Part shown: positions 56,136 to 64,000 of the stretch, in pieces
Numbering within the stretch: the first letter of the stretch is position 1
How the letters are laid out: each line of letters opens with the position of its first letter
Assembly: GCA_016793635.1 (NCBI GenBank)
Contig: JAEUMD010000014.1
Coordinates: forward strand, 1-64,000
Length of the DNA: 64,000 bases
Origin: Hyphomicrobiaceae bacterium
Lineage (GTDB): Bacteria > Pseudomonadota > Alphaproteobacteria > Rhizobiales > Hyphomicrobiaceae
Direction: 5' to 3'
The notes under the pieces: model-generated
Database searches by the model: none
Seen by the model: only the letters and a program-made list of their open reading frames with translations
Told to the model about the DNA's origin: nothing
Position numbers and translations under genes: made by a program

Positions 56136-59100
56136 TCAGGACGCCGTCGGTCGGCCATGTTGCGCCGACAGCTCACTCTGCGCCGGTGCGGACAGCCGCC
56201 AGCCTTTCACCATCGCGTAGATCGCCGGGATGACGACGAGGGTGAGGATGGTCGACGAGACCATGCCGCCGATCATCGGCACGGCGATGCGCTGCATGAC
56301 CTCCGAGCCGGTGCCGTGGCTCCACAGGATGGGCACCAGGCCGGCCATGATGGCGATGACGGTCATCATTTTCGGGCGCACGCGCTCGACCGCGCCTTCC
56401 ATGATGGCGGCCGCGAGATCGGCGCGCGTCGCCTCACGACCCTCGGCCGCCGCCTTCACCTGCTGCGCCTGCCATGCGTGATCGAGGTAGATTAGCATGA
56501 TGACGCCGGTCTCGGCGGCGACGCCGGCGAGCGCGATGAAGCCGACCGCGACCGCGACCGACAGGTTGAAGCCCATCCACCACATCAGCCACAGCCCGCC
56601 GACGAGCGCGAACGGCAGCGACAGCATGACGATCAGCGTCTCGGTCATGCGCCGGAAGTTGAGGTAGAGCAGCAGCAGGATGACGAGCAGCGTCAGTGGC
56701 ACCACGACCGCGAGGCGCTTCTTCGCCCGCTCGTAGTACTCGAATTGGCCGCTCCAGACGGCATAGTAGCCGGGCGGGAACTTGACCGACGCGGCCACGG
56801 CCTGCTTCGCGTCGGCGACATAGCTGCCGAGATCGCGCTCGCGGGCGTCGACGAAGATGTAGGCGGCAAGCTGCGCGTTCTCGGTGCGGATCGACGCCGG
56901 ACCCTGGACGAGCGAGACCTTGGCGACCTGTCCGAGCGGGATCGAGGCACCGTTGGCGAGCGGCACCAGCACCTCGCGCGAGATCGCCTGCGGGTCGGAG
57001 CGCACGTCGCGCGGATAGCGAACGCTGACGCCATAGCGCTCGCGCCCTTCGACCGTCGTCGTCACGGTCTCGGCGCCGAGCGCGGACGCGACGACCTGCT
57101 GCACGTTGGCGATCGTCAGGCCGTAGCGCGCGAGATCGCGTCGGTCGGGCTCGATATCGAGATAGTAGCCGCCGATGATGCGCTCGGCGAAGGCGCTCGA
57201 CGTGCCGGGCACGGTCTTGATCGCGGCCTCGATCTCACGCGCGAGCCTCTCGATGACCTTGAGGTCCTGCCCGATCACCTTGACGCCGACGGGCGTGCGG
57301 ATGCCGGTCGCCAGCATGTCGATGCGGGCCTTGATCGGCATCGTCCAGGCGTTGGAGACCCCTGGGAACTGCAGCGCCTTGTCCATCTCCTGGATCAGGC
57401 TGTCGATGGTGACGCCCGGCCGCCAGTCCCTCTCCGGCTTCAGGTTGATGACCGTCTCGAACATCTCTGTCGGTGCCGGATCAGTGGCCGTTGCGGCTCG
57501 TCCCGCCTTGCCGAACACACTCTGAACCTCGGGGAAGGTCTTGATGATGCGGTTCTGGATCTGCAAGAGCTCCGCCGACTTTGTGATCGACAGCCCGGGC
57601 AGCGTCGTCGGCATGTACATGATCGTGCCCTCGTTCAGGTTGGGCATGAACTCGGAGCCGAGCCTCGTCGCCGGCCAGACGCTGGCGGCGAGTGTGGCCA
57701 GCGCAACAGCGATAGTGACGCCCTTCGCTCTGAGCACAACTTGAATGACCGGCCGATAGGCGCGGATCAGGATGCGGTTCACCGGGTTCCGGTGCTCGGG
57801 GACGATGCGCCCGCGCACGAACAGGATCATCAGCGCGGGCACCACCGTGACGGACAACATGGCGGCGGCCGCCATCGCGAACGTCTTGGTCCAAGCCAGC
57901 GGCTTGAACAGCAGTCCCTCCTGCGCTTCGAGCGCGAAGATCGGCAGGAACGAGACGGTGATGACGAGGAGCGAGAAGAACAGCGACGGACCCACCTCGC
58001 TCGCCGCCTCGATCAGCACCTCCGTGCGCGGCTTGTCGGGAGGCGCGCGCTCGAGATGCTTGTGCGCGTTCTCGATCATGACGATCGCCGCGTCGATCAT
58101 GGCGCCGATGGCGATCGCGATGCCGCCGAGGCTCATGATGTTGGACGATAGCCCCAAGGCCCACATGCAGGTGTAGGCGACGAGGATGCCGAGCGGCAGC
58201 GTGACGATGGCCACCAGCGCGCTGCGGGCGTGCAGCAGGAATACGAAGCAGACGAGGGCGACGATCACGCTCTCCTCGATCAGCGTGGTTTTGAGCGTCG
58301 CGATCGCACGATGGATGAGATCGGAGCGGTCATAGACCGGCACGATCTCGGTGCCCTCGGGCAGGCTGCCCTTGATCTCGGCGAGCCGGTCCTTGACGCT
58401 GCCGATGACCGACAGCGCGTTCTGGCCGTAGCGCTGCACGGCGATGCCGGACACGACCTCGCCCTCACCGTCGAGCTCGGTGACGCCGCGCCGCTCGTCG
58501 GGCACGAGCTCGACGTGCGCCACATCCTTGATGAGCACGGGCGTGCCGCCTTCCGCCTTCAATACGATCGACTCGATGTCGGCGATGCCCTCGAGGTAGC
58601 CGCGTCCGCGCACCATGAACTCGGTCTCGGCCAGCTCGACGACGCGGCCGCCGACGTCCATGTTCGACTCGCGGATCGCCTCGCGAACCTTCGCGAGCGG
58701 GATGTCGAAGGCGCGCAGCCGGCGCGGATCGACGACGACCGAATATTGGCGGACGAACCCGCCGACGCTCGCGACCTCGGCCACGCCCTCGGCCTTGGCG
58801 ACCGCGAAGCGCACCTGCCAGTCCTGCGTGGTCCTGAGCTCGGCGAGGGTCCGCTTCCTGGCCATGACGGCATACTGGTAGACCCAGCCGACCCCGGTAG
58901 CATCGGGCCCCAGCGTCGGCACCACGCCTTGCGGCAGGTTCCGCGTTGCCGCCGACAGGTATTCGAGCACGCGGGAGCGGGCCCAGTAGATGTCGGTGCC
59001 TTCCTCGAAGATCACGTAGACGAAGGAGACGCCGAAGAACGAGAAGCCGCGCACGACCTTCGATCGCGGCACCGACAGCATGGCGGTCGAGACCGGGAAG

Positions 59101-59297
59101 GTGACCTGATCTTCCACGACTTGCGGCGCCTGGCCCGAGAACTCCGTGAACACGATGACCTGCGTGTCCGAGAGATCGGGAATGGCATCGAGCGGCACCT
59201 TGGTCACCGCATAGAGCCCCGCTCCCGTCGCGAGCACGGTCGCGATCAGGACGAGCATCAGGTTCGAAGCCGACCAGCGGATGAGACGCGCGATCAT
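56136..59297 (-). CDS. cusA: Cu(I)/Ag(I) efflux RND permease, CusA type
   Basis: A 1053-residue inner-membrane pump of the HME-RND family. The N terminus SNLMLVLIATVLATGAGLYAV and PDLSDTQVIVFTEFSGQAPQ match CusA, as does the end LWSHGTGSEVMQRIAVPMIGGMVSS. Transmembrane helix 4 has the acidic IGAMIDAAIVMIENAH motif. It would take copper or silver from the periplasm or from CusB and send it to an outer-membrane channel. No outer-membrane factor gene is visible in the window. It overlaps the adaptor gene by 4 bp and is convergent with the Spy-like gene. Confidence 0.95.
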   Translation of the reverse strand: MIARLIRWSASNLMLVLIATVLATGAGLYAVTKVPLDAIPDLSDTQVIVFTEFSGQAPQVVEDQVTFPVSTAMLSVPRSKVVRGFSFFGVSFVYVIFEEGTDIYWARSRVLEYLSAATRNLPQGVVPTLGPDATGVGWVYQYAVMARKRTLAELRTTQDWQVRFAVAKAEGVAEVASVGGFVRQYSVVVDPRRLRAFDIPLAKVREAIRESNMDVGGRVVELAETEFMVRGRGYLEGIADIESIVLKAEGGTPVLIKDVAHVELVPDERRGVTELDGEGEVVSGIAVQRYGQNALSVIGSVKDRLAEIKGSLPEGTEIVPVYDRSDLIHRAIATLKTTLIEESVIVALVCFVFLLHARSALVAIVTLPLGILVAYTCMWALGLSSNIMSLGGIAIAIGAMIDAAIVMIENAHKHLERAPPDKPRTEVLIEAASEVGPSLFFSLLVITVSFLPIFALEAQEGLLFKPLAWTKTFAMAAAAMLSVTVVPALMILFVRGRIVPEHRNPVNRILIRAYRPVIQVVLRAKGVTIAVALATLAASVWPATRLGSEFMPNLNEGTIMYMPTTLPGLSITKSAELLQIQNRIIKTFPEVQSVFGKAGRAATATDPAPTEMFETVINLKPERDWRPGVTIDSLIQEMDKALQFPGVSNAWTMPIKARIDMLATGIRTPVGVKVIGQDLKVIERLAREIEAAIKTVPGTSSAFAERIIGGYYLDIEPDRRDLARYGLTIANVQQVVASALGAETVTTTVEGRERYGVSVRYPRDVRSDPQAISREVLVPLANGASIPLGQVAKVSLVQGPASIRTENAQLAAYIFVDARERDLGSYVADAKQAVAASVKFPPGYYAVWSGQFEYYERAKKRLAVVVPLTLLVILLLLYLNFRRMTETLIVMLSLPFALVGGLWLMWWMGFNLSVAVAVGFIALAGVAAETGVIMLIYLDHAWQAQQVKAAAEGREATRADLAAAIMEGAVERVRPKMMTVIAIMAGLVPILWSHGTGSEVMQRIAVPMIGGMVSSTILTLVVIPAIYAMVKGWRLSAPAQSELSAQHGRPTAS

Positions 59298-60736
59298 GGC
59301 TTGCGCTCCCGGGGTGGCGAAGCGGGTTCGGCGGTGAAGCCCGACAGCGCCGCCTTGAGGTTGCTCTCGGCATCGATCAGGAAATTCGCGGCCACGACCA
59401 CGCTGTCGCCGGCCTTGATGCCACTGGCGATCTCGACGTAGCCGTCGCCGCGCAGACCGACCTTGACCGGCCTGGGCTCGAAGCGCCCCTCGCCGCGATC
59501 GACGATCACCACCTGGCGGTTGCCGCTGTCGATCAGGGCGGACACCGGCACCGAGAGGCGCTCGGGCTCGCCGTCGCCTGCGTTGATCTCCACGTCCGCG
59601 AACATCTCGTGCTTGATGCGGTGATCGGGATTGGCGACCTCGACCCGCACCTTGGCCGTGCGGGTCGCCATCTCCAGCTCGTGCAGGATGAAGCTGACGC
59701 GCCCGTCGAACGCCTCGTTCGGGAAGGCGCGGAAGGTGACCTTCGCCTTGGAGCCGATGCGGACCTGGGCCAGATCCTGCTCGGCGACGTCGGCGACCAC
59801 CCAGATCGACGACAGATCGGCGAGGCGCAGCATCTCGTCACCCGCCTTCATCATCATTCCTTCGATCGCCTTCTTCTGCATGACGACGCCGGACACGGGT
59901 GATGGCCAGTCGAACGAGATGACGGGCTCGCGCGTGCGCTTGAGCTCGTCGATGACCGCCTGCGGTAGCTGCAGGTTGTGCAGTCGTTGCAACGAGCCCT
60001 TCTCGTCGCGGTTGCCGCTGGCGTTGACCGCGATGCGATAGTCGACCTGCACCTTGACCATGTCCGGGCTGTAGACGCGGAACAGCGGCTCGCCCTTCTT
60101 GACGTGCCGCCCGGTCTCGTTGACATGGAGCTTCTCGATGAAGCTGTCGGCGCGCAGCGCGACGGTCAGCAGCGTGCGCTCGTCGGGCTTGGCGACGCCC
60201 GGCACCCGGATCGGCCGCACGAGGCGGCGCAAAGCCGCCGGCTCGGTGCGGACACCGGAACGCTGGATCTTGGCGATGCTGACCTTGACGGTGCCGTGAT
60301 CCTCCGCTTCGCCGGCGTAGACCGCTATGTAGTCCATGCCCATGTGATCCTTCTTCGGCACGGGCGAGGTGTCGGGAAGCCCCATCGGGTTGCGGTAGTA
60401 GAGGATCTTCGGCGGAGCGCCATTGGCCGGCTTCGGTGGCGCTTTCGGCTTGGCTACGGCAAAGTCGGCCTCCTGGTCGTCGTAGACCGGCATGTAGTCG
60501 CGGCCGTCGCCGGTCTTCCTGGGCTCCGGGGCGAACTCGGTGTCGCGGTCGGGATGCCTCCAGTAGAGCACCTTGCGATCCCTCGGCGGCACAGGGGACT
60601 TGGTTGCGACGTCGGGCTTCGGGCTCGTATCGGAACCGCGCGGATCGGGCCACTTGCCGGCTCCGAGACGGTAGCCGGCAAGGAGCGCGGTGAGGATCGC
60701 CGCAACGGCGATCCCCCGCTTGACGGGCGTTCGCAT
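59294..60736 (-). CDS. cusB: Cu(I)/Ag(I) efflux periplasmic adaptor, CusB type, with two heavy-metal-binding domains
   Basis: A 480-residue membrane-fusion protein. An N-terminal anchor (GIAVAAILTALLAGYRLGAG) is followed by two short heavy-metal-binding domains: residues about 57-85 (VLYWRHPDRD ... GRDYMPVY, a degenerate copy) and about 111-140 (ILYYRNPMGLPDTSPVPKKD then HMGMDYIAVY, the standard copy). The adaptor body has lipoyl/hairpin elements (RHVKKGEPLFRVYSPD) and a C-terminal membrane-proximal domain. It hands metal to CusA. Both domains keep Tyr and the C-terminal Met-Asp-Tyr type motif; only the second has HMGMDY. Confidence 0.94.
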   Translation of the reverse strand: MRTPVKRGIAVAAILTALLAGYRLGAGKWPDPRGSDTSPKPDVATKSPVPPRDRKVLYWRHPDRDTEFAPEPRKTGDGRDYMPVYDDQEADFAVAKPKAPPKPANGAPPKILYYRNPMGLPDTSPVPKKDHMGMDYIAVYAGEAEDHGTVKVSIAKIQRSGVRTEPAALRRLVRPIRVPGVAKPDERTLLTVALRADSFIEKLHVNETGRHVKKGEPLFRVYSPDMVKVQVDYRIAVNASGNRDEKGSLQRLHNLQLPQAVIDELKRTREPVISFDWPSPVSGVVMQKKAIEGMMMKAGDEMLRLADLSSIWVVADVAEQDLAQVRIGSKAKVTFRAFPNEAFDGRVSFILHELEMATRTAKVRVEVANPDHRIKHEMFADVEINAGDGEPERLSVPVSALIDSGNRQVVIVDRGEGRFEPRPVKVGLRGDGYVEIASGIKAGDSVVVAANFLIDAESNLKAALSGFTAEPASPPRERKP

Positions 60737-60745
60737 GTCCGCCCC

Positions 60746-61144
60746 TCAGTCCTTGGCCCGGAACACGACGACGCCCTCGACCGTCTCGGCCTCGCCCGGC
60801 ACCTTGGCCATGATGCGGAAGGCCCAGCCGCCGGCCATGGTGAGATCGGCCTTGAAGGCGTAGACGCCTGCGTCGGCCGACGGCATGGCCGCGTGGTTGG
60901 CCGTCATGTCGGCCATGTTGTCGGGGGCCATATCGAGGCGCGTGCGGAATAGCACCGCACCAGGGACGGGCTTGCCGGTCGGCTTATGCACCAAGCGCAC
61001 GGCGAGCTCGCTGCCGGCACCGTTCTTGACGTCGACCTTGAGCGGCTGGAACTCGTAGTCCGCTGCGCCGGCGAGCGCGCTTGCGGCGCTCGCCGAGAGC
61101 GCGAGACCGATCAGGCCGGCGCGAAGGGCTGTGTGAAGGGTCAT
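60746..61144 (-). CDS. FixH/YtkA-like periplasmic protein
   Basis: A 132-residue protein with a signal peptide (AGLIGLALSASAASALA) and a beta-sandwich domain typical of FixH/YtkA-like proteins: EFQPLKVDVKNGAGSELAVRLV, then DMAPDNMADMTANHAAM with Met/His candidates for copper, and GGWAFRIMAKV. It lies 9 bp upstream of cusB and so is cotranscribed. Such proteins commonly accompany copper efflux genes and may bind copper. Confidence 0.85.
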   Translation of the reverse strand: MTLHTALRAGLIGLALSASAASALAGAADYEFQPLKVDVKNGAGSELAVRLVHKPTGKPVPGAVLFRTRLDMAPDNMADMTANHAAMPSADAGVYAFKADLTMAGGWAFRIMAKVPGEAETVEGVVVFRAKD

Positions 61145-61259
61145 CGGCTGATCCTATCGAATGAGTGTTGACGCGCGCCGGCACCATGCCGGACGCGCGC
61201 GGCGCAGAGGCACACGCCCATGCGCCGATGCCCGCAGCAGCGGGCCCGTCATCGATGGA

Positions 61260-61679
61260 TCAGGTTCGGGGAGGCGGCGTCGCAGGCGGGATGGATCGCT
61301 TCGGCGGCCGGTCGGGCTCGGCCGATACGGGCGACCGCGCGACGAGCAATCGCACCAGGGGCGGACGAGGCAAGTCGCCGAAGATCTTGTAGCACTTGGC
61401 GAGGCAAGCCTCGGGCGGACAGGATTTTCCGGTATCGCAGCAAGGACAATCGGAGGAATCCGACTTGCCCATCATCTTCTCGCAGTCGGTCATCTCCGCC
61501 ATGTCGGACATGTCGTGATGTTCTGGCGTGGCCGCACTTTGATCGGTCGCCCCGTGCTTCGCCAGATGTGGTCCGGCGAGGGCAGAGCCAAGCGGCGCGC
61601 TGACTACCGCCAGCGCGACGAGCAAGACAACGACGAGACGCAGCAAGGACACGAGACCATGCCTCCCAGCCCGCATCAT
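61260..61679 (-). CDS. Secreted His/Met/Cys-rich protein, function unknown
   Basis: A 139-residue protein with a hydrophobic signal (LLRLVVVLLVALAVVSAPLG) and a mature part dense in metal ligands: HHDMSDMAEMTDCEKMMGK, then DCPCCDTGKSCPPEACLAKC, with seven cysteines in about 35 residues. Such a peptide could bind copper, silver or cadmium. Start choice is uncertain: two adjacent ATGs sit directly after GAGAGG, and a GTG 48 bp upstream is also possible. It lies upstream of the FixH-like gene on the same strand. A GC-rich hairpin at about 61178-61192 follows it. Confidence 0.68.
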   Translation of the reverse strand: MMRAGRHGLVSLLRLVVVLLVALAVVSAPLGSALAGPHLAKHGATDQSAATPEHHDMSDMAEMTDCEKMMGKSDSSDCPCCDTGKSCPPEACLAKCYKIFGDLPRPPLVRLLVARSPVSAEPDRPPKRSIPPATPPPRT

Positions 61680-61772
61680 CCTCTCTTGGCGTCCGAGGTC
61701 AAGGTTTCGGCAGCAGGTTGCGTTCACGTTGTCGCGCGCATGCCAGAAATGGTTAGGCGGAAAGTAATCATG

Positions 61773-62285
61773 TTACCGTCTGACCACCTTGCCACACGCC
61801 GCTTCAACCGGCTTGCTGGCCAGCGGCAGATCTGTGCGGGGGCCGCATCGTTCATCTGCCGATACCACGGCCCGCCCACTATCGATGGATTTCTCCGACA
61901 ACGCCCCGATCACACCGCACGTGGCGACCCGACCGCTCGAGCACGCATCGACCATGCCCTGGATCTCGACCCGAAGAGCCTGCAATCGCTCGAGCTTGCT
62001 GTCGATCTCATGAAGATGCTGCCGGGCGATACTGTCAGCGTCCGCACATGATGCGGTGGGCGTGTCCGCGAGACCGATCAAATCGCGGATCGCCGGGATC
62101 TCGAACCCGAGTTCGCGCGCATGGCGGATGAAGGCAAGACGTTGCAGCTCCAGCTCACCGTAAGTGCGCCGATTGGATGCCGTGCGCTCCGGACGTGGCA
62201 AGAGCCCGATGCTCTCATAATAGCGGATCGTCGTGACCTTCACGCCCGTCCGCCGCGCTACCGCACCGATCGCGTAAGTGGCCAT
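61773..62285 (-). CDS. MerR-family regulator, Zn/Cd/Pb sensor type
   Basis: The 170-residue product has the MerR helix-turn-helix (YAIGAVARRTGVKVTTIRYYESIGLLP) and second wing, a long dimerisation helix (about 82-118) and three cysteines at 80, 115 and 123, which matches the metal-binding pattern of PbrR/CadR/ZntR rather than the two-cysteine CueR pattern. A C-terminal tail of about 40 residues follows. It is divergent from the CDF-like transporter. The intergenic promoter has the 19-bp spacer typical of its targets. Confidence 0.9.
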   Translation of the reverse strand: MATYAIGAVARRTGVKVTTIRYYESIGLLPRPERTASNRRTYGELELQRLAFIRHARELGFEIPAIRDLIGLADTPTASCADADSIARQHLHEIDSKLERLQALRVEIQGMVDACSSGRVATCGVIGALSEKSIDSGRAVVSADERCGPRTDLPLASKPVEAACGKVVRR

Positions 62286-62295
62286 TACTCACCTC

Positions 62296-62326
62296 TTGAT
62301 CCTCTAGTGACTGTAGGACGTAGGGT
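62296..62326 (+). promoter_or_regulatory. MerR-type promoter with 19-bp spacer
   Basis: TTGATC (-35, 62296-62301) and TAGGGT (-10, 62321-62326) are separated by exactly 19 bases, with an imperfect palindrome between them (CCTCTAGT-g-ACTGTAGG). This is the standard form of Zn/Cd/Pb MerR operators, where the activator twists the long spacer. It lies between the regulator gene and the CDF-like transporter and drives the latter, 31 bp before its start. Confidence 0.82.
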
Positions 62327-62356
62327 GCCATCACTGGACTTTCGAGGAGACGCATC

Positions 62357-63040
62357 ATGAGCGATCATTGCGAAGCGGCGGGAGCGTGCGGCTGCTCCGG
62401 CAATCCCAGTTTCGATGGCATTGACCCGCGATACAAGCGTGCGCTGTGGATCGTGATCGCAATCAATGCTGGCATGTTCGTCGTTGAGACGGCCGGTGGA
62501 CACCTTGCTGGTTCGCAAGCGTTGCAGGCAGATGCACTCGACTTCCTTGGCGATACGCTGACCTATGGCCTCAGCCTTGCCGTGATCGGCGCAAGCCTGA
62601 GGACTCGGGCGATGGCCGCTATTCTCAAGGGGGCCAGCCTGACCGTGATGGGCCTGTGGGTCGCGGGATCGACGGTCTATCACGTCCTCGTCCTCGGCGT
62701 TCCGCGAGCCGAAATCATGGGGACGATCGGCTTCATGGCGTTGGCGGCGAACGTCACCAGTGTGCTGCTGCTCCGCCGCTACAAGGACGGCGACGCCAAT
62801 GTCCGATCGGTCTGGCTCTGCTCGCGAAATGACGCGATCGGCAACATCGCCGTGATGATGGCCGCCGTTGCGGTCTGGGCAACGGCTTCGGCCTGGCCCG
62901 ACCTCATCGTGGCCGCCGCGATGGCCGCATTGTTCCTGAACTCGTCGTTCCTTATCCTGCGGCAGGCGTTCTCGGAGTTCAGAGGCAAGGGTGATAGCGG
63001 CCTCCCCAGCGGCGAGCGGCACGAGCACAGTCACCATTAG
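62357..63040 (+). CDS. CDF-like cation transporter
   Basis: A 227-residue inner-membrane protein with a Cys-rich N terminus (SDHCEAAGACGCSGN) and six hydrophobic segments. Helices 2 and 5 carry acidic metal motifs, ADALDFLGD and SRNDAIGNIAV, as in cation diffusion facilitators (usually H/D-x3-D). The C terminus lacks the usual cytoplasmic CDF domain and ends RHEHSHH. Such short MerR-linked transporters probably export Zn, Cd or Co. Its divergent neighbour is the MerR regulator. Confidence 0.87.
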   Translation: MSDHCEAAGACGCSGNPSFDGIDPRYKRALWIVIAINAGMFVVETAGGHLAGSQALQADALDFLGDTLTYGLSLAVIGASLRTRAMAAILKGASLTVMGLWVAGSTVYHVLVLGVPRAEIMGTIGFMALAANVTSVLLLRRYKDGDANVRSVWLCSRNDAIGNIAVMMAAVAVWATASAWPDLIVAAAMAALFLNSSFLILRQAFSEFRGKGDSGLPSGERHEHSHH

Positions 63041-63062
63041 GTAACTGTGCTGATCCCCCTGC

Positions 63063-63359
63063 TTACCGGAAGCGGCCAGCGTGAGTGCCATGATCATCGT
63101 CCGGTCGCGCCCCTGACCGCCAGGGTAGCCCAGCTCGTTCGCAGTCCTTTTTTTCCCGAACTACCGCGCCGTCGACGTGGCAGTGAGGACGTGTCGGGCT
63201 CCAGTCAGCAAGATACATGCAGGGCCCTTTGGCACACGAACCATAGGGGATTCTTCGGAGCTCTCCCGCGCGCCAGGGAAGCTCGTGCGCATAGGAGGTG
63301 ACCTGCACCGCGAGCAGCGAAAGCCCCGTCAAGACTGCAAGACTGATGATCTTTGGCAT
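63063..63359 (-). CDS. Small secreted protein, function unknown
   Basis: A 98-residue protein with a signal peptide (IISLAVLTGLSLLAVQVTSYA) and a mature part with four cysteines (YGSCAKGPCMY, PHCHVDG, KKDCERAG) and a His-rich end. Similar Cys/His content suggests a metal-binding peptide. It follows the periplasmic protein at 63423 on the same strand, beyond a strong hairpin. The coding case rests on the signal peptide and position. Confidence 0.65.
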   Translation of the reverse strand: MPKIISLAVLTGLSLLAVQVTSYAHELPWRAGELRRIPYGSCAKGPCMYLADWSPTRPHCHVDGAVVREKKDCERAGLPWRSGARPDDDHGTHAGRFR

Positions 63360-63383
63360 CTTGGTTGTTCTCCACTTCAGAAG

Positions 63384-63413
63384 GATGTCGCGCCCCTTCG
63401 AGGGCGCGACATC
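63384..63413 (-). terminator. 12-bp-stem hairpin between two minus-strand genes
   Basis: A perfect stem GATGTCGCGCCC / GGGCGCGACATC with a 6-base loop (CTTCGA) lies between the stop of the periplasmic protein gene (63423) and the start of the small secreted protein gene. Without a T-run it could be a terminator that lowers downstream expression, or an RNA-stability hairpin. Confidence 0.6.
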
Positions 63414-63422
63414 ATCGGTTGG

Positions 63423-63800
63423 TCAGTCGAGCTTGAAACGTGCCTGCTCCGGCTTGTGATCGGGCATGGTCAGCGTGATCACGATGGTCGCGCCCTTGGC
63501 GGCCTTGAACGCCCCCTTGCCGCTGAAAACGCCACCGGCAGCCGGCTGCAGATCAACCGCCTCGGTCTTGCCGTCAGCGAGTACGGTCGCAGAGGCCTTG
63601 GCCTTCGTCACGTCCTCGGGCTTGTCCGCCTCGTCACGCACGTAGAGCGTCAGCGAGCCATCGGCCGCGATCAGCTCGAGATGATGGTGGCCGCTTTCCA
63701 CGACCTTGCCGCCGTGCTTGCCTTTGTGGTCTCCAGCGGCGAAAGCAGCGACAGCCGATGTGGCGACGATGGCTGCGGCAAATGTTAACTTGCGAAGCAT
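63423..63800 (-). CDS. Small periplasmic protein paired with an RND permease (paralogue of the one at 46812)
   Basis: A 125-residue protein with a signal peptide (LTFAAAIVATSAVAAFA) and the domain GKHGGKVVESGHHHLELIAADG, with LYVRDEADKPEDV and a C-terminal beta segment (KGATIVITLTMPDHKPEQ). The first 45 mature residues line up with the protein at 46812 (shared GK-GG, V-G-H-EL, DG, DEADKP). It directly follows the end of the partial permease. GGGAG seven bases upstream fixes the start. Confidence 0.83.
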   Translation of the reverse strand: MLRKLTFAAAIVATSAVAAFAAGDHKGKHGGKVVESGHHHLELIAADGSLTLYVRDEADKPEDVTKAKASATVLADGKTEAVDLQPAAGGVFSGKGAFKAAKGATIVITLTMPDHKPEQARFKLD

Positions 63801-63823
63801 GGTGGTACTCCCTTGGTTGAACG

Positions 63824-64000
63824 TCAGAAGGCTTCGGCGTGTGCCAGCTCCCCCTCGGTCTCCTGCAGACGCTCGAGCGGCTTTCGACCGAAGAGAAGGA
63901 ACAAGGTCGGCGTGAGAAAGGCATCCAGCAGCGTTGCGCTGACGAGGCCGCCAAAGATGGTGATGGCAACCGGATTGAGCAGCTCCTTGCCTGGCTCGTC
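63824..64000 (-). CDS. C-terminal end of an HME-RND permease, 5' end outside the window
   Basis: The last 58 codons of an RND pump: [19 protein letters not shown] is nearly the same as [19 protein letters not shown] at the end of the permease at 47215, followed by LLDAFLTPTLFLLFGRKPLERLQ and a short tail ending AEAF. The permease belongs to the same subfamily as the one at 47215, not the CusA type. It is followed by the paralogous small periplasmic gene. Confidence 0.9.
   Translation of the reverse strand, partial: DEPGKELLNPVAITIFGGLVSATLLDAFLTPTLFLLFGRKPLERLQETEGELAHAEAF

Overview
The window is GC-rich DNA from an alphaproteobacterium, most likely of the order Hyphomicrobiales. The evidence is the style of aspS, glyS, aatA, fabI, the DUF3141 protein, the DUF3489/DUF2924/serine-recombinase module and a CTTG-N17-CTATA type promoter in front of tRNA-Ser. 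No rRNA or species-level marker is present, so the genus cannot be fixed. The DNA looks chromosomal: two tRNA genes, two tRNA synthetase genes and fatty-acid and amino-acid enzymes lie among accessory blocks.

Layout. (1) 1-8.6 kb: housekeeping genes. These are a cut-off imelysin gene, rnd, aspS (with a composition shift inside the gene), a GYF-domain membrane protein and an ABC-F ATPase. A 25-bp perfect inverted repeat follows aspS. (2) 9.3-14.8 kb: a glutathione transferase, a gamma-glutamylcyclotransferase, an arsenite methyltransferase, glyS and two small membrane proteins. (3) 15-21 kb: three secreted proteins of unknown function. Two are very cysteine-rich, and one of these is 1230 residues long. 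(4) 21.4-31.7 kb: an exopolysaccharide export locus with an O-antigen-ligase-like protein, a CpsB-type tyrosine phosphatase, a Wza-like lipoprotein, a Wzc-like tyrosine kinase with a Tyr-Gly tail, a J-domain protein and two membrane proteins. No glycosyltransferase is visible here. (5) 31.9-33.9 kb: tRNA-Gln, aatA and tRNA-Ser. (6) 34.2-36.9 kb: a large serine recombinase with DUF2924 and DUF3489 partners, immediately after tRNA-Ser.

(7) 37.2-64 kb: a heavy-metal (mostly copper/silver) resistance region that runs off the right edge. It holds a DUF411 protein, membrane proteins, a cupredoxin, a CopA-type P-ATPase, fabI with a DUF3141 hydrolase, a multicopper oxidase, three HME-RND permeases (one partial) with two adaptors, small periplasmic proteins, an OmpR-type two-component pair, a Met-rich Spy-like protein, a FixH-like protein, and a MerR regulator divergent from a CDF-like cation transporter.

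How they fit together. The P-ATPase moves Cu(I) from cytoplasm to periplasm. The multicopper oxidase, cupredoxin and Met/His-rich periplasmic proteins bind or oxidise it, and the RND/adaptor systems carry it outward. The two-component pair probably controls part of this block: four intergenic sites share a 10-bp-spaced direct repeat (GAAACA-N4-G-A-A). One lies in front of the regulator itself and three in front of nearby metal genes. The MerR gene has three cysteines placed as in Zn/Cd/Pb sensors, and its divergent promoter has the 19-bp -35/-10 spacing typical of MerR targets.
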